Source of the DNA: Vermamoeba vermiformis
Lineage: Eukaryota > Tubulinea > Echinamoebida
Direction of reading: 5' to 3'
Length of the DNA stretch: 64,000 bases
NCBI GenBank assembly: GCA_045837725.1
Contig: JBEWZL010000101.1
Span: 1-64,000, forward strand
Part shown: positions 23,748 through 34,242 of the stretch, piece by piece
Numbering within the stretch: the stretch's first letter is position 1
How the letters are laid out: the number at the start of each line of letters is the position of its first letter
Translations under genes and position numbers: made by a program
Notes under the pieces: model-generated
What the model was told of the DNA's origin: nothing
Databases searched by the model: none
What the model saw: only the letters and a program-made list of their open reading frames with translations

Positions 23748-25313
23748 TTTGTTTTTCGGTTTTCGTAAGTTTACTTAATTTCGATTATTTACGGCTGAAA
23801 AATATTATTCTAATGCTACAAAATTCTAAAACGTAATTTTACGTAGTTTATTCAATCTACAGCGGATCCAGTGCGGATTGGCGTTGGGGTTTATGTTCTC
23901 AATGTGGATTCGGTCGATTTAATGAACGGATTATTCAACTGCGATTTTTATTTGTATTTGCGCGATGAAAATGACACTAGACTCGATAATCAGCTCAATT
24001 ACACCCTCATGAATGTTGGACGCTACGTCTTTTACGGAGTTGAACGTCAACATACGCGTGTAATATCAACATTTAGCTTTGCACCAGACACTACTGGCTA
24101 TCCACTCGATGTTCAGATTTTATGTAAGCAATTTCTCCTCGATCTAGAATTTTAACTGATTTTATTGAGCTGTGTATTTTTATTAATGCTCTTCTCACTT
24201 AGCAATATTATTGACTATCGAAGGCTCGTCAATAGGTGAATATGAATTTTATCCGCGAGATGACCTAACGGGCATTTCATCGGATCTGCGGTTGCGAGGA
24301 TGGAACTTTTCAACAGAGGCATGGAACGCCTCAGTGCGCAACAGGTACTTCCCGCCTGAAAAACGTACAGCCTCGTTATATACATTCGAGTTTAAAATCA
24401 CGCGACCTGATATGATGGCTGTGAAAGTGTTTTTACCTCCCGCGATCTACATCATTTCAGTGCTGATCAGCTTCAGCATTCCCATTTCTCAATCCATCAC
24501 TAGACTAAGTACGTATTAATATACTGTACTTTATTGTCGTGTCGTTGCTCATTTATCTCTCACAGGTATCGTCACATCTGCACTCGTCGCGGAAGTATTG
24601 TTTCACAACTCAATTACGATACCATTCACAGGTACGAGGAACAACAATTTAACGAATTTATTTTAATTTTAAATCATTACAGGTGCTCCAATGCTGGCTG
24701 ACTACTTTTTGTACATTTGTTACGCGATCATCGTCATAGCCACCATTGAGAACGTTATTTTGATTCACATGAGCACCAAAGAGAGCAAGAAGGCAATGTC
24801 TATGACGAGGTACATCGAATCACGCACCAAATACCTCGTCTGGCTCATATTCCCATTCGTGTATCTGTTCTTGTTCTTCCAATGGTGGATCTGTCTCATC
24901 GTGATTATTTGTCCCGCGGGCATCTATTTCTCGGTCAAGTACGGCACTTTCATTCACAACCATACGAGCTTTAAGCTAACTATTTGGATCTTGCTAGGGC
25001 TGTAGTCCGACGAGTCCGTGTGGTGATTGAAAAGCGACGCAAGAAGCGCGAAGACATTTCGGTCAAGCACGACAGGGAGGACGAAGAGTACAACCAAGAG
25101 CGTGGCTCGCGCATCGAAATGACGATTGCTAGCTCGCAGAATGTCGATGTGTCTCGGACTGACATGCGCAATGAGGTGCTGAAGAAAGAAATCGAAGAAC
25201 ACGATCGCAGGAACTCGTTGCGATCAATCGCCACCGTGCCCAAACTCGCTGAAAGTATGGCCTCTGACGCTGATTCTGAGTACAAAGTGTCGCGCGGCTC
25301 TCATGTAGTATAG
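23714..25313 (+). CDS. Pentameric ligand-gated ion channel without a Cys-loop
   Basis: A signal peptide (MQGCFKFFGLLICFSVF) is followed by the channel's extracellular beta-sandwich: VRIGVGVYVLNVDSVDLMNG and FNCDFYLYLRD (N-terminal strand pattern of the Neur_chan_LBD family). The loop motif YPLDVQIL corresponds to the FPxDxQxC segment of the Cys-loop, but the Cys is replaced. Four membrane helices follow: M1 VFLPPAIYIISVLISFSI, M2 RLSIVTSALVAEVLFHNSI, M3 MLADYFLYICYAIIVIATIE, M4 YLVWLIFPFVYLFLFFQWW. A Glu sits early in M2 (VAEVL). Unusually, a further hydrophobic stretch and a basic, charged cytoplasmic tail of about 110 residues follow M4. Six exons with canonical introns join in frame to the TAG at 25311. 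It resembles prokaryotic-type channels in lacking the disulfide. The ligand and ion selectivity cannot be inferred. Confidence 0.88.
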
Positions 25314-25403
25314 TTATTTGTAAGTGATGTAAATGTGTAAATAGTGAGTCAAAACGTTAATCGATTTATACAAAAATTTACACTAGTGGTAATCAAACAA
25401 AGC

Positions 25404-26221
25404 TTATTTCTTTGATAAAGCCTTGCCGAGAATAATGGCACCAGCAGTCAGCACTGCGGCGATGGATCCGACCACGGCGACACCCACCAATCCGTCTGAT
25501 TATTTGTTGTTAGTAACGAAACCATCATCATATATCATCGTGCGTACCTTTTGTGATCTTGTCCTCTATCAAACTGTTCAATGCTTGGGCTTGCATGTTG
25601 TTTGGCTCTTCGTTGAGCAAGATCTAAAGCCGTCGGTCAGACACAAATCTTTCTCGCCAGATCTAAACGGCTTACCGTCAAAAACTTGCGAGATTCCGTA
25701 TATTCTTCAACTCTATAGAGGCCCAATGCCATATAATAAAAGCAACTGCGTCGCAGTTCTTTGTCGAGTTTGGGATCGACGATAATTCCTGTTCACGAAC
25801 AATCCATGAGACTGAAATCCATATTTACTATTAATCATACCTTGTAGTAGCTTAATTCCTTTGTTTTTATCACTTCTCTTCTTGCTGCGAATCAAACAGA
25901 TTGCATAGGCAAAAGTACTTTCGATCGTTGGTGTTTCCTTTCTGTAAATCTCTTCTGCAATCTAATACATTATCGTGTTATAATTAAACGTCAATTTAAA
26001 TATCAATAATGAAGCTGGAGAATTCTGGCTGATTATTTGAAAATTGAAATAGAATATTCTATTTTTTTCCAGAAGTTCAATAGAGGTGCCATTATATTAT
26101 TGGGTTAATTATGCTAATATTATTTATAGGATTTATTGTACGAAATTGACGTGCTTACGGCAAGTTCTTGGGAGAAATCCATTGTCTCCTCAGTTCTTAA
26201 TTGTTCTTTGATATTCTCCAT
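25404..26221 (-). CDS. FIS1: Mitochondrial fission 1 protein
   Basis: Tail-anchored adaptor of the outer mitochondrial and peroxisomal membrane that helps recruit the dynamin fission machinery. Five exons join from MENIKEQLRTEETMDFS (26221) through the TPR-like bundle: TIESTFAYAICLIRSKKRSD, KGIKLLQG, LRRSCFYYMALGLYRVEEY, FLTILLNEEPNNMQAQALN. These are hallmark Fis1 segments. The protein ends with DGLVGVAVVGSIAAVLTAGA, ILGKALSKK, i.e. a single membrane anchor followed by the short basic tail required for mitochondrial targeting. Length (about 150 residues) and domain order match the family. The introns are short except the first (about 200 bases). Confidence 0.95.
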
Positions 26222-26521
26222 CTTATATAATATATTAAACTCTAAGAGTTGCTATTTGATGCTGTGGTTGTCGATGGCTCTGAAATTAAAGAAAACAGGG
26301 AAATCGAAAAATTGTTCGCGACACGCACGTAGAATTCTCAAAAAAACACTTCAACGTGCTCATGCTGCGTCATCGAGCACGGTAATGACTGCCTGGAACT
26401 CTCACGCGTGCATTCTCACCTAACAACAAACTTTCGACTCGAAACGATGTCAATTATCCGCATTTTATTCTTTATAACCACACAATGCATTGTAACATCT
26501 TCACCGTATCGCCGTGCTATA

Positions 26522-27416
26522 TTACGTCCGCTTTATCTCTTGCAAGCACTCTACAGCCAAGCTGGACATCATATCCGGTTCTCTTCTTTCAAACGTCAGT
26601 AAAAACTCCTTAATCAGTTGTGGTAGCTCTAAACAGACGTATTTGACGATACTGCGTTGGAACGACTTGGTGCACTGGTCGAATATGTGCTTGAGATAGG
26701 CATACAATAGCACATCTAAGCCGAACTTCTTCATCCAGCGGCAAGCGGCAACAATACTCGTGCATGTAAAGTAATTCCAATCGATTTCTAAAATATGCAC
26801 GATTAATTGACAACTTTTTTTGGCGTTATTGGTACGCACCTCCCGTTGGATCAGGGGTGTCCTCCTCTATTTCTTGGAAATGCATCGTGGGATCGAATGC
26901 CCTGGCCTCGTACAAAGATTTGATGCCTATTGCGCGTTAGAATTTTGCCTTAATATTTCAGAACTTACGGAACGAATCCAGGTTGAAGGAGTGAAACTTG
27001 GCTATGAACTCGTTGTGTGTCTTTAAGAATTTATCCTTCGCTGAGATACACCCTTTCCTTTGATCCAAATCACCGAATATTTTTAAATAAAGCACTCCCC
27101 AATAGAAATCTTCTGTACACGCTGAATCCACAATTTGTTTCCACCTTGTGCAGGTTAGTTTAGCATTGACTATAGCTCTTATATCTTTCGTTGATGGTGT
27201 TGCAACGCATAGCATATCGATAAGGATACAGTGTTGAATTTCAAGCGGAAGAGCCTCAAAGATACCCAAATCTGATACCCGCGCATTAACAACAAAGGTC
27301 TCTTCGTCTTGTTGACCATCGACCCGTGCTTTTTTAGTTGCTTTCTTATTCCTCGCCGCAATTATGGCTTTTCGCTTCATGTTGGCGTGCAAAGATTTAA
27401 TTAAACTTTTGATCAA
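26522..27416 (-). CDS. F-box protein
   Basis: Three exons. The N terminus is strongly basic (MKRKAIIAARNKKATKKAR), followed by an F-box: IFEALPLEIQHCILIDMLC, then ...KLTCTRWKQIVD and FYWGVLYLKIFGD. This part would dock on Skp1 in an SCF ubiquitin ligase. The C-terminal half (from about 26,830) is a helical, Cys-containing region (CRWMKKFGLDVLLYAYLKHI, YVCLELPQLIKEFL) that I do not recognise and that is presumably the substrate-binding part. The stop is TAA at 26522. Either the Met at 27416 or one at 27380 could be the start. The basic N terminus may be a nuclear signal. Confidence 0.75.
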
Positions 27417-27793
27417 ATTTTGTTTTTGTTGACGGCCATCAAATTGGAGGCTTATTATTACGTCATAAATTAATATTTAAATACGTACATTGCACCTACC
27501 TCTTTTGTGCACTTTATCTCGGACGGAGAATGGATTAAATCCAAAATACACACAAGTAAATTCTACAACTAAGGGCCATATAGATGATATCGTTTAATTA
27601 GAAGATCTATGTATATATATCAAATGTTGTCCTCGGCGGTTAGAAAATCGATACAAATGCGACAGAAAAATTTACTAACGTTTTTTTTTTTGGACTCACG
27701 TGCACCGCTCTTTTATCCATTTAAGCGAATAGATTGACCACATCTCGTGAATTAACCTATTCGCTTTGTAATATATATCATTAGTTAGCACTT
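27417..27793. promoter_or_regulatory. Divergent intergenic region
   Basis: Between the F-box gene start (minus) and the seven-helix receptor start (plus). AT-rich, with a tatatatatc tract near 27613 and a tttttttttt run near 27682. No gene is seen. Confidence 0.4.
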
Positions 27794-29746
27794 ATGGATA
27801 CGCCAATTGCAGCGGAAGTAAATGGCACTTCGACAGACTTGCCAGCGGATCCTGTTGTCGCGTTGGGTAAGGTTTATAAAGCTAGTCAAGTAAATCTTAT
27901 CGATGACTTATCGTTAATATAGATCGTACGGGCCCTCCCGATTATGCTATCACTGCCATTACCGGGTTCACAAGTTTGATTCTGCTGATTGCCTCCGTGT
28001 TTGTCATATTTGCTCGGAATTACGAGCCCGTGAAGAACAAACAAGTGCATATATTATTACCATCAGTATACTCTGGCGTAATATTTATTTTGAGCTCACT
28101 GGTAAGATCAAGATCTGACACTCGAATTAATTTAATAATAAGAAAACGGTTTTTCCTCGTGAATTCTTTATTTTATTTTGTATGATATTCGTAGTTAAAG
28201 ATTTCATATCCTTTTTCTTTTTTTATACATTTCAGTTTTTTTTCGGATCTGCTTCGTGATTTTCGACGGAAAATCATATCTCTTTGGACTTTTTGTTTGA
28301 AAAATTTGTTACTCGAACTCTAATATTAACGTCTCAATCTGTTTTTAGGTGGTAAATAATCATTATACGCGAGATGCTGATAGTTTTTGGGGTCTTTGCG
28401 TGTTCTGGGCATGTAAGTACCTTTTAATAGTGCTAGCATTTGATCGCCTTCCATTATTAATTGGAACGCTATTTTGACTATGAATCGTCATAAAGGAATT
28501 AAATTTAAGAGTTTGTGATCTGATCGACTTCGTTTTAGTTTGGGTTAATCTCGTGCTTGGACTTGGACCCTGGTTATCCTGCTTAGTTATTAGGCCGTTT
28601 AGATTATTATACACGTTCAAGTATCGCAAAGCTGTCACCCCGAAGCGAGCCTTTGTAATGTTAACTATTATGAACATTCCGTATCTCGTCTATGCAGTCT
28701 GTAAGCAGCCGCGCATATTATGACTATCGAATATATAGTAAGCATATTTAACGAGTATTTATTATACAGTTGCTCAAGGATTCGACGGTTGGGTTTACCA
28801 TCCCGAAAAACGGATTTGTCAAAGCGCAAGTAAGTCTAGAATTCCATTTTTCATATCTTCGTACGATTGTACCATTATCCCCGATAAAAATGTGTCCTTA
28901 GTAATTTTACACGAAGAAATTTTTTAATTTTTGATTCACTGACACTCGTCACCTTTTTGCTGTACTAAAGATTCTCAAATAGATTTTGGTTGGACAGTTG
29001 GAATCTTGGTCATCATTGTCGTGTATATTATAACCTACCTCGTACGTCCTCAATTTTAATCAATCAAATTAATAATTTCTTTTTTCGCCAGATCGTATCA
29101 ATTTTGCTGTACAAAGTCAAGTCCAATTCTAAATTCGCGGATTATTTGGAACATTATTATTACGAATTTCCTATCATCAGGTATGTTATTCATATTATTT
29201 TGATATCAAAAGCTTTTTTAACGCATCCAAACAGATTGGGCATTATCATTGCTATCTTACTGGCAGTGGCCAATCTCATTATTTGGGCTATCAAACAAGC
29301 TTTTGACGTGTCTAATGATGTGCGCGTATGGGGCCGGTTCTTTCAAACTCTAACGGTACGTTCGTAATGTCGATTTTCAGACAGTCTGTGATAACACGTG
29401 TCACAAAATGTCATTCTCAAGCTGACACTTTTACCTACAGGGAGTGTTTGCGGTGGCATTCTTCTTCTTCGTGCCCATGTCCAAGCCACTCTGGAAGTGG
29501 TTGTTCTCACGCGACGCCTATCTCGAGCGGTACCGTGACTCGATGACACACGCGCGCAGATCTGCTGCAGCCAGCGCGGTCGATTCAGCTATTGCTAGCG
29601 GTGCTGCACCAATGCCCGATACTCCTCGCGAAATGTCCACGCAGAACCATCTCAGCTCGCCGGAGATTGATCAACACGATGAGGAGATCCAGGAGGACGA
29701 TGTAAATATGACGAGTGACTCTAGTCGCGACATGAGCGATGCCTAG
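27794..29746 (+). CDS. Seven-transmembrane receptor-like protein
   Basis: Nine exons join in frame from MDTPIAAEVNGTSTDLPADP to the TAG at 29744. Seven hydrophobic helices are visible: ITGFTSLILLIASVFVIFA, LLPSVYSGVIFILSSLVV, GLCVFWAFWVNLVLGLGPWL, FVMLTIMNIPYLVYAVFAQG, WTVGILVIIVVYIITYLIV, LGIIIAILLAVANLIIWAI, and VFAVAFFFFVPMSKPLW. The N terminus is short with one N-glycosylation site. The C-terminal tail (about 90 residues) is Ser-, Ala- and acid-rich and ends DSSRDMSDA, the usual place for regulatory phosphorylation. I see no RGS or other attached domain. It is GPCR-like by topology, but I cannot place it in a class. Its 3' end faces the 7TM-DUF4395 gene 132 bases away. Confidence 0.8.
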
Positions 29747-29878
29747 GTCAGCCTGTGTATGTAGAATTTATTTATTGTTGTGAATATCATTTGAACCCAT
29801 CCGATTATATAAATATTACGGAGTTTAAATGAACACGCACTAGATCTTGATCCATTTGGTTTATATACACTGAGGTTT

Positions 29879-31782
29879 TTAGGCTCTATTTACACTTGTG
29901 TCGCTAGCTCCTCTCGGAGACAACGTAGCAGAGAAAGAATTGGACGAATTGCTCATCTGCTGAATGATCGTGTCGTCCGAAGTGAACTGGATCTTGCACT
30001 TGTCGCAGGTCTGTGAAGGCAGCACATTGAACAGCATCAATGTGTAGAACGAGAAACACGACGCGCACTGTCGATAAGCACCTTGCAAGAATGAGAATAC
30101 GAACATGGCTGCTAGTAACCAATATGAGGCGTCAACTTGTCCAAGCATGAACAAAATAACTAAAAAGAATCAACGTTAGGAGTACACTTCGTACGTAGTT
30201 TGGCACGTACAAGAAGCAGCGGAGAAGATAAATCCAACGAGCTGTGCAATTCTTTTTGGCGGACCAGCGATGTAGTGCGGCTTGAATCTTGAAGAGATTG
30301 CCACGACGAGCCTGAAAGTCGTTTGGTGAGTTGATTGGTGGTACTCGCAGTGCTACACGTACCATGCCTGAGGGTCGTAAAGAGGACCCGAAGCGAATCT
30401 AAATAGCATGCCTGCAGTGACCGGGATCCACCACCACGGCCAGTTGAAAAAGTAGCTAGTAAACAAGATGATCACGATATGAACACACGTTATTATGGCA
30501 TGTAAAACACTATCGAGCTCGTTGATCGGATGAGGAAAGTTGAATATGTCTTTCTAAATAAGGAAATGTTAATTCGCGACAGGAACTTTGACATTTTGGC
30601 ACTTACAAATCTTTTCGGTCTGTTGCGCCAGAATACCATTGTGCGCGAGAGAGACAGCTGAATTTCTTGCTCGGAATAGATTTGCACGTCGTGTTTGACC
30701 TTGTCCATAAAAGGCAAGTTTACCGGCGTGAATTTCTTGGCTGACCCAGTTTCAGCCCCTACAATTGCAACGGTCGAGGTCGGTTTTATCATCTGCAATG
30801 CCACCGTTGTGTAGCCGTGGTCGTAGCACGTGAATCCGAGCAATGAAATCATGACAAATAAGTAGCACAAGTCTGCGCCTATTAACGCCATCCACGGACC
30901 ATATTGATACGGATTGGACAACACATCAGCAAAGACAATATGTAATGCTAATATTATGATCCATGCTGCGTGCAATATGATCACGAATATTTTCAGCTTC
31001 CGGATGCGTTTGGTTTTGATTGCTTTTTCGCGTAACAGGATGCAGGCGATGATAAGTCCCAAAGAGCTGGCCATGAAGCAAGCAGCGAATGTGATGACAA
31101 ATTGCTTCGAGTCTTCGTGTTGATCAGCCACTACGCATATGGGTATAATTAGCGCCAGTAGAGCTGCAACAACGGCCGATTGCATGAGTCGTAATTTTCG
31201 GGCAAACTTCCGAGATGAAACCATTGATTTAAGTGAAGAACGAGTCAACAAAATACTGTAATAAAAAATAGGATTAATAACGTGCTAAAAGCAATTCATT
31301 GGCTGCGTTAATACGATCTCAGATCAGCTCGAATTTGCGACTTTAATTCTGAATAATGACCGGTGGGTAGCTTACGATAATTTTAAGTGAATATAGAATA
31401 AAATAAGAATAATTTTAAAGGAGAAAAATACGTACACGAGGAGGAAGATCAAGTAACAGACGATCTGAGCTATAGTGAACGGCAAAGTGAAGAACAGCGC
31501 TGCAAACCATTTCGGTAGTGAGTATAATTCGCCATGACCGAAGTACGCAATGCCGCAGAACGTAATCATGACACATCCGCCGAAGCATAAAAGTATGGCG
31601 AGCTGCACGCTCAAATTCATCTTGAATCCTTTAATAGCCACTCGCGCGCATATATAGCCCACTACAGACAGCGTAGCAGTAATCATCATGACGAACCAAA
31701 GCACGTAGAACACATCCAAGGGAAAGTGCCACGTAAAGCAGCTCGGGGAATGCCAGCCAAAATACAGCGGCTGGCAAGCCAT
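29879..31782 (-). CDS. Seven-helix protein fused to a DUF4395 membrane domain
   Basis: About six exons join from MACQPLYFGWHSPSCFTWHF (31782) to a stop at 29879. The first two thirds hold seven hydrophobic helices (e.g. FYVLWFVMMITATLSVVGYI, LSVQLAILLCFGGCVMITFC, FVITFAACFMASSLGLIIAC, WMALIGADLCYLFVMISLLG), a GPCR-like topology. After a linker comes a DUF4395 domain: NELDSVLHAIITC, WWWIPVTAGMLFRFASGPLY, DPQ, HYIAGPPKRIAQLVGFIF, WLLAAMFVFSFLQGAYRQCA, SCFSFYTLML. All family hallmarks are present (GPxYDP, GPPKRxAQ, CxxC before the last helix). In bacteria DUF4395 proteins are stand-alone and of unknown function, often with thiol/sulfur proteins. A Cys pair (CDKC) and a Ser-rich tail end the protein. 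Confidence 0.82.
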
Positions 31783-32471
31783 CTTGTTGCGCTAGTAAGA
31801 AAATGAATCGAATGACCACGGCAGAAATTATTCGAAACGCACGCGTTAAAGTTGTAAACTGTCACCCCATACTAGATCTCCTTTTATGACACGAGGCTAA
31901 ATCGGGCAAATAAATTCGGTATTTGCATATCTTGCCCATGGAACTGTAATAACAACCTGCAGAGATTAGCTAGGAACCAATGAACGTCGAAAGAATCTTA
32001 AAAAACAAAATTTAAAAATAAAAATATCCTAAAATTAAAAAGAAGCGGCCAATTTCAAAATCTGGCACTGGAATATCGAATTAAAAATGGATGTTAGCTT
32101 ACTTGAACAAAGACGCAGAAGCTCGATCCGCTTCTCGCCGAGTTAATAACTGCCCAATTAGGCTATTCATCGGGCCATACCATTAATTGTGCGATGGAAC
32201 TGAATAGTGGTGATTACTAAGATATAGTACTGACAAATTTTGGAAAGAATGAATACCAGAAATACGACATCCGATTTTCAGACCTAAAGACGTCTTTGTC
32301 AGGAGCGCGCGAACTGAAATTTACTCGGACTTGTTCATATTTGGCCAAACTTCTTCAAGTTGTTGCAATTTTAGTTCATTCTCGCTTTTGACACGAAAGC
32401 AACACAAGGTAAGCAAAATTGAACGAAGATTTTCTTCTTCTCAGCAGATCTAATCCGTATTGTGGTGTAGA
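31783..32471. promoter_or_regulatory. Divergent intergenic region
   Basis: Upstream of both the 7TM-DUF4395 gene (minus) and selenium-binding protein (plus). It is AT-rich in the middle and no gene is seen. It may serve as a shared promoter. Confidence 0.4.
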
Positions 32472-34221
32472 ATGTCAACAAATACAAACCATCACCAAGA
32501 AGCTCACGGGCACAATCACTGCGCACATAACCACGGAGCCAAGGTCGCAGGAGATAACGCTCATTGCTCATCTGGCCCAGGTTACGCCAGTCCGCTTGAC
32601 GCCATGCACAACGGGCCTCGCGAGAAGTTAATCTATGTCCCCGCACTACCTGAGGGCACTAATCACCCGGATTACCTTGCGACTATCGACGTTGATCCTG
32701 CGTCCCCAACTTACAGCCAAGTCATTCATCGCTTGAGCGTTCCGTTTGTCGGCGATGAACTCCATCATACCGGCTGGAATGCTTGCAGTAGCTGCCACAA
32801 CGATAGCTCGCGAAGCAGAAAGTACTTGATCGCTCCAGGCTTGAAATCTGGAAATATTTACGTAATTGATACTGCCTCGGAGCCAAGAGCACCTAAATTG
32901 CATAAAACAATATTAGGCAAAGATATTGTCGAGAAGACTAACCTTACCTGGCCGCATACAAGGTAATTCTTGTTTTACCTGATTCGAACTTAGTTCTGAA
33001 ATTGCTTCAAATTTCTACTACTGTCCTTCCATTAACGCGAGTTATATTTAGCCATTGCTTAGCTTCAGGAGATTTGATGATCTCCCATATGGGTGACAAA
33101 GATGGCAACGCACAGGGCGGATTTGTTTTGGTTGATTCAGATTTCAACATTAAAGGCCGATGGGAGCAGAACAATAGCAGCACGCAATTCGGATATGACT
33201 TTTGGTATCAGCCGCGCCATAATGTCATGGTTAGCTCTGGTTGGGGTGAACCGAACTCGTTCAAAAACGGATTTAACCCGGCGGAAGTCCCAACAAAGTA
33301 CGGCCGATATCTCTGGTTCTGGGACTGGAAGAAACAAGAAGTAGTCAAGAAAGTGGTAAGTATATCGGGTATATTCCGAAGATTCCTTTCGCTTACGATC
33401 CGGATCTATTTTTAGGATCTTGGCAACGAAGGCTTAGTGCCTTTAGAAGTGCGATTTTTGCACGATCCTAACAGCGCGCATGGATACGTGTGCGCAGCGT
33501 TGAGCAGCAGCGTGTGGCACTTCTTCAAAGACGAGCACGGTGAATGGCAGATCGAGAAGGTGATCCAAGTCGAGCCCGTGGAAGTGGAGGGCTGGGCACT
33601 GCCGCACATGCCAGGTCTGATCACGGACTTTGTGATCTCATTGGACGACAAGTACATGTACTTCTCTAACTGGCTGCACGGAGACCTCCGACAATACGAC
33701 ATTTCCAACCCTGCCAAGCCTGTCCTCGTTGGTCAATTGTTCTTGGGAGGTTCCCTGCGTCGCGATGGTGCTGTCAAGTAAGTAGATCGATCGCTAAAAA
33801 TAGAGTTAAATTGAAACTGAGTTTGCTGTCCCGTGAAATTTTGACAGCTTAACCAAAAATATCTTCTTTCAATTTTTCACTAAATCTTCCATTTAGGATC
33901 AAAAACGGTGAATTGGGTCCAGAAATTCCTACCATCAAGTCACACAAACTGCAAGGTGGGCCCCAAATGCTGCAACTCAGTCTCGATGGCAAGCGATTGT
34001 ACTTGACCAACTCGTTGTTCAGTGCGTGGGACAAACAGTTTTATCCCGAGCTCGTCCAAAAAGGCTCGCAATTGTTGCAAGTCGATGTTAACACCGAGAA
34101 GGGCGGCTTGAAGCTCAACGAGAATTTCTTGGTCGATTTCTTCAACGAGCCTTTCGGACCTGCACTCGCGCACGAGATCCGCTTCCCAGGTGGTGATTGC
34201 ACGTCAGATATTTGGGTCTAA
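32472..34221 (+). CDS. SELENBP1: Selenium-binding protein 1 (methanethiol oxidase family)
   Basis: The SELENBP1 family oxidises methanethiol to hydrogen peroxide, formaldehyde and hydrogen sulfide in animals and bacteria, using a seven-bladed propeller with a metal site. Four exons (about 32472-32961, 33052-33355, 33417-33778, 33896-34221) join in frame. Hallmarks are [14 protein letters not shown] (conserved selenium-binding Cys region), [89 protein letters not shown] and the family's C terminus [12 protein letters not shown]. The length is normal. The N terminus is unusual: about 50 extra residues dense in His and Cys ([17 protein letters not shown]), a likely metal-binding segment. The 3' end is only 21 bases from the convergent F-box gene. 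Confidence 0.96.
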
Positions 34222-34242
34222 AACAGAATTTATCAAAACCGT

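Noticed and set aside
29444-29549. Overlapping opposite-strand frames at the receptor tail
   Set aside because: The plus frame continues the seven-helix receptor by splicing; the others are shadows.
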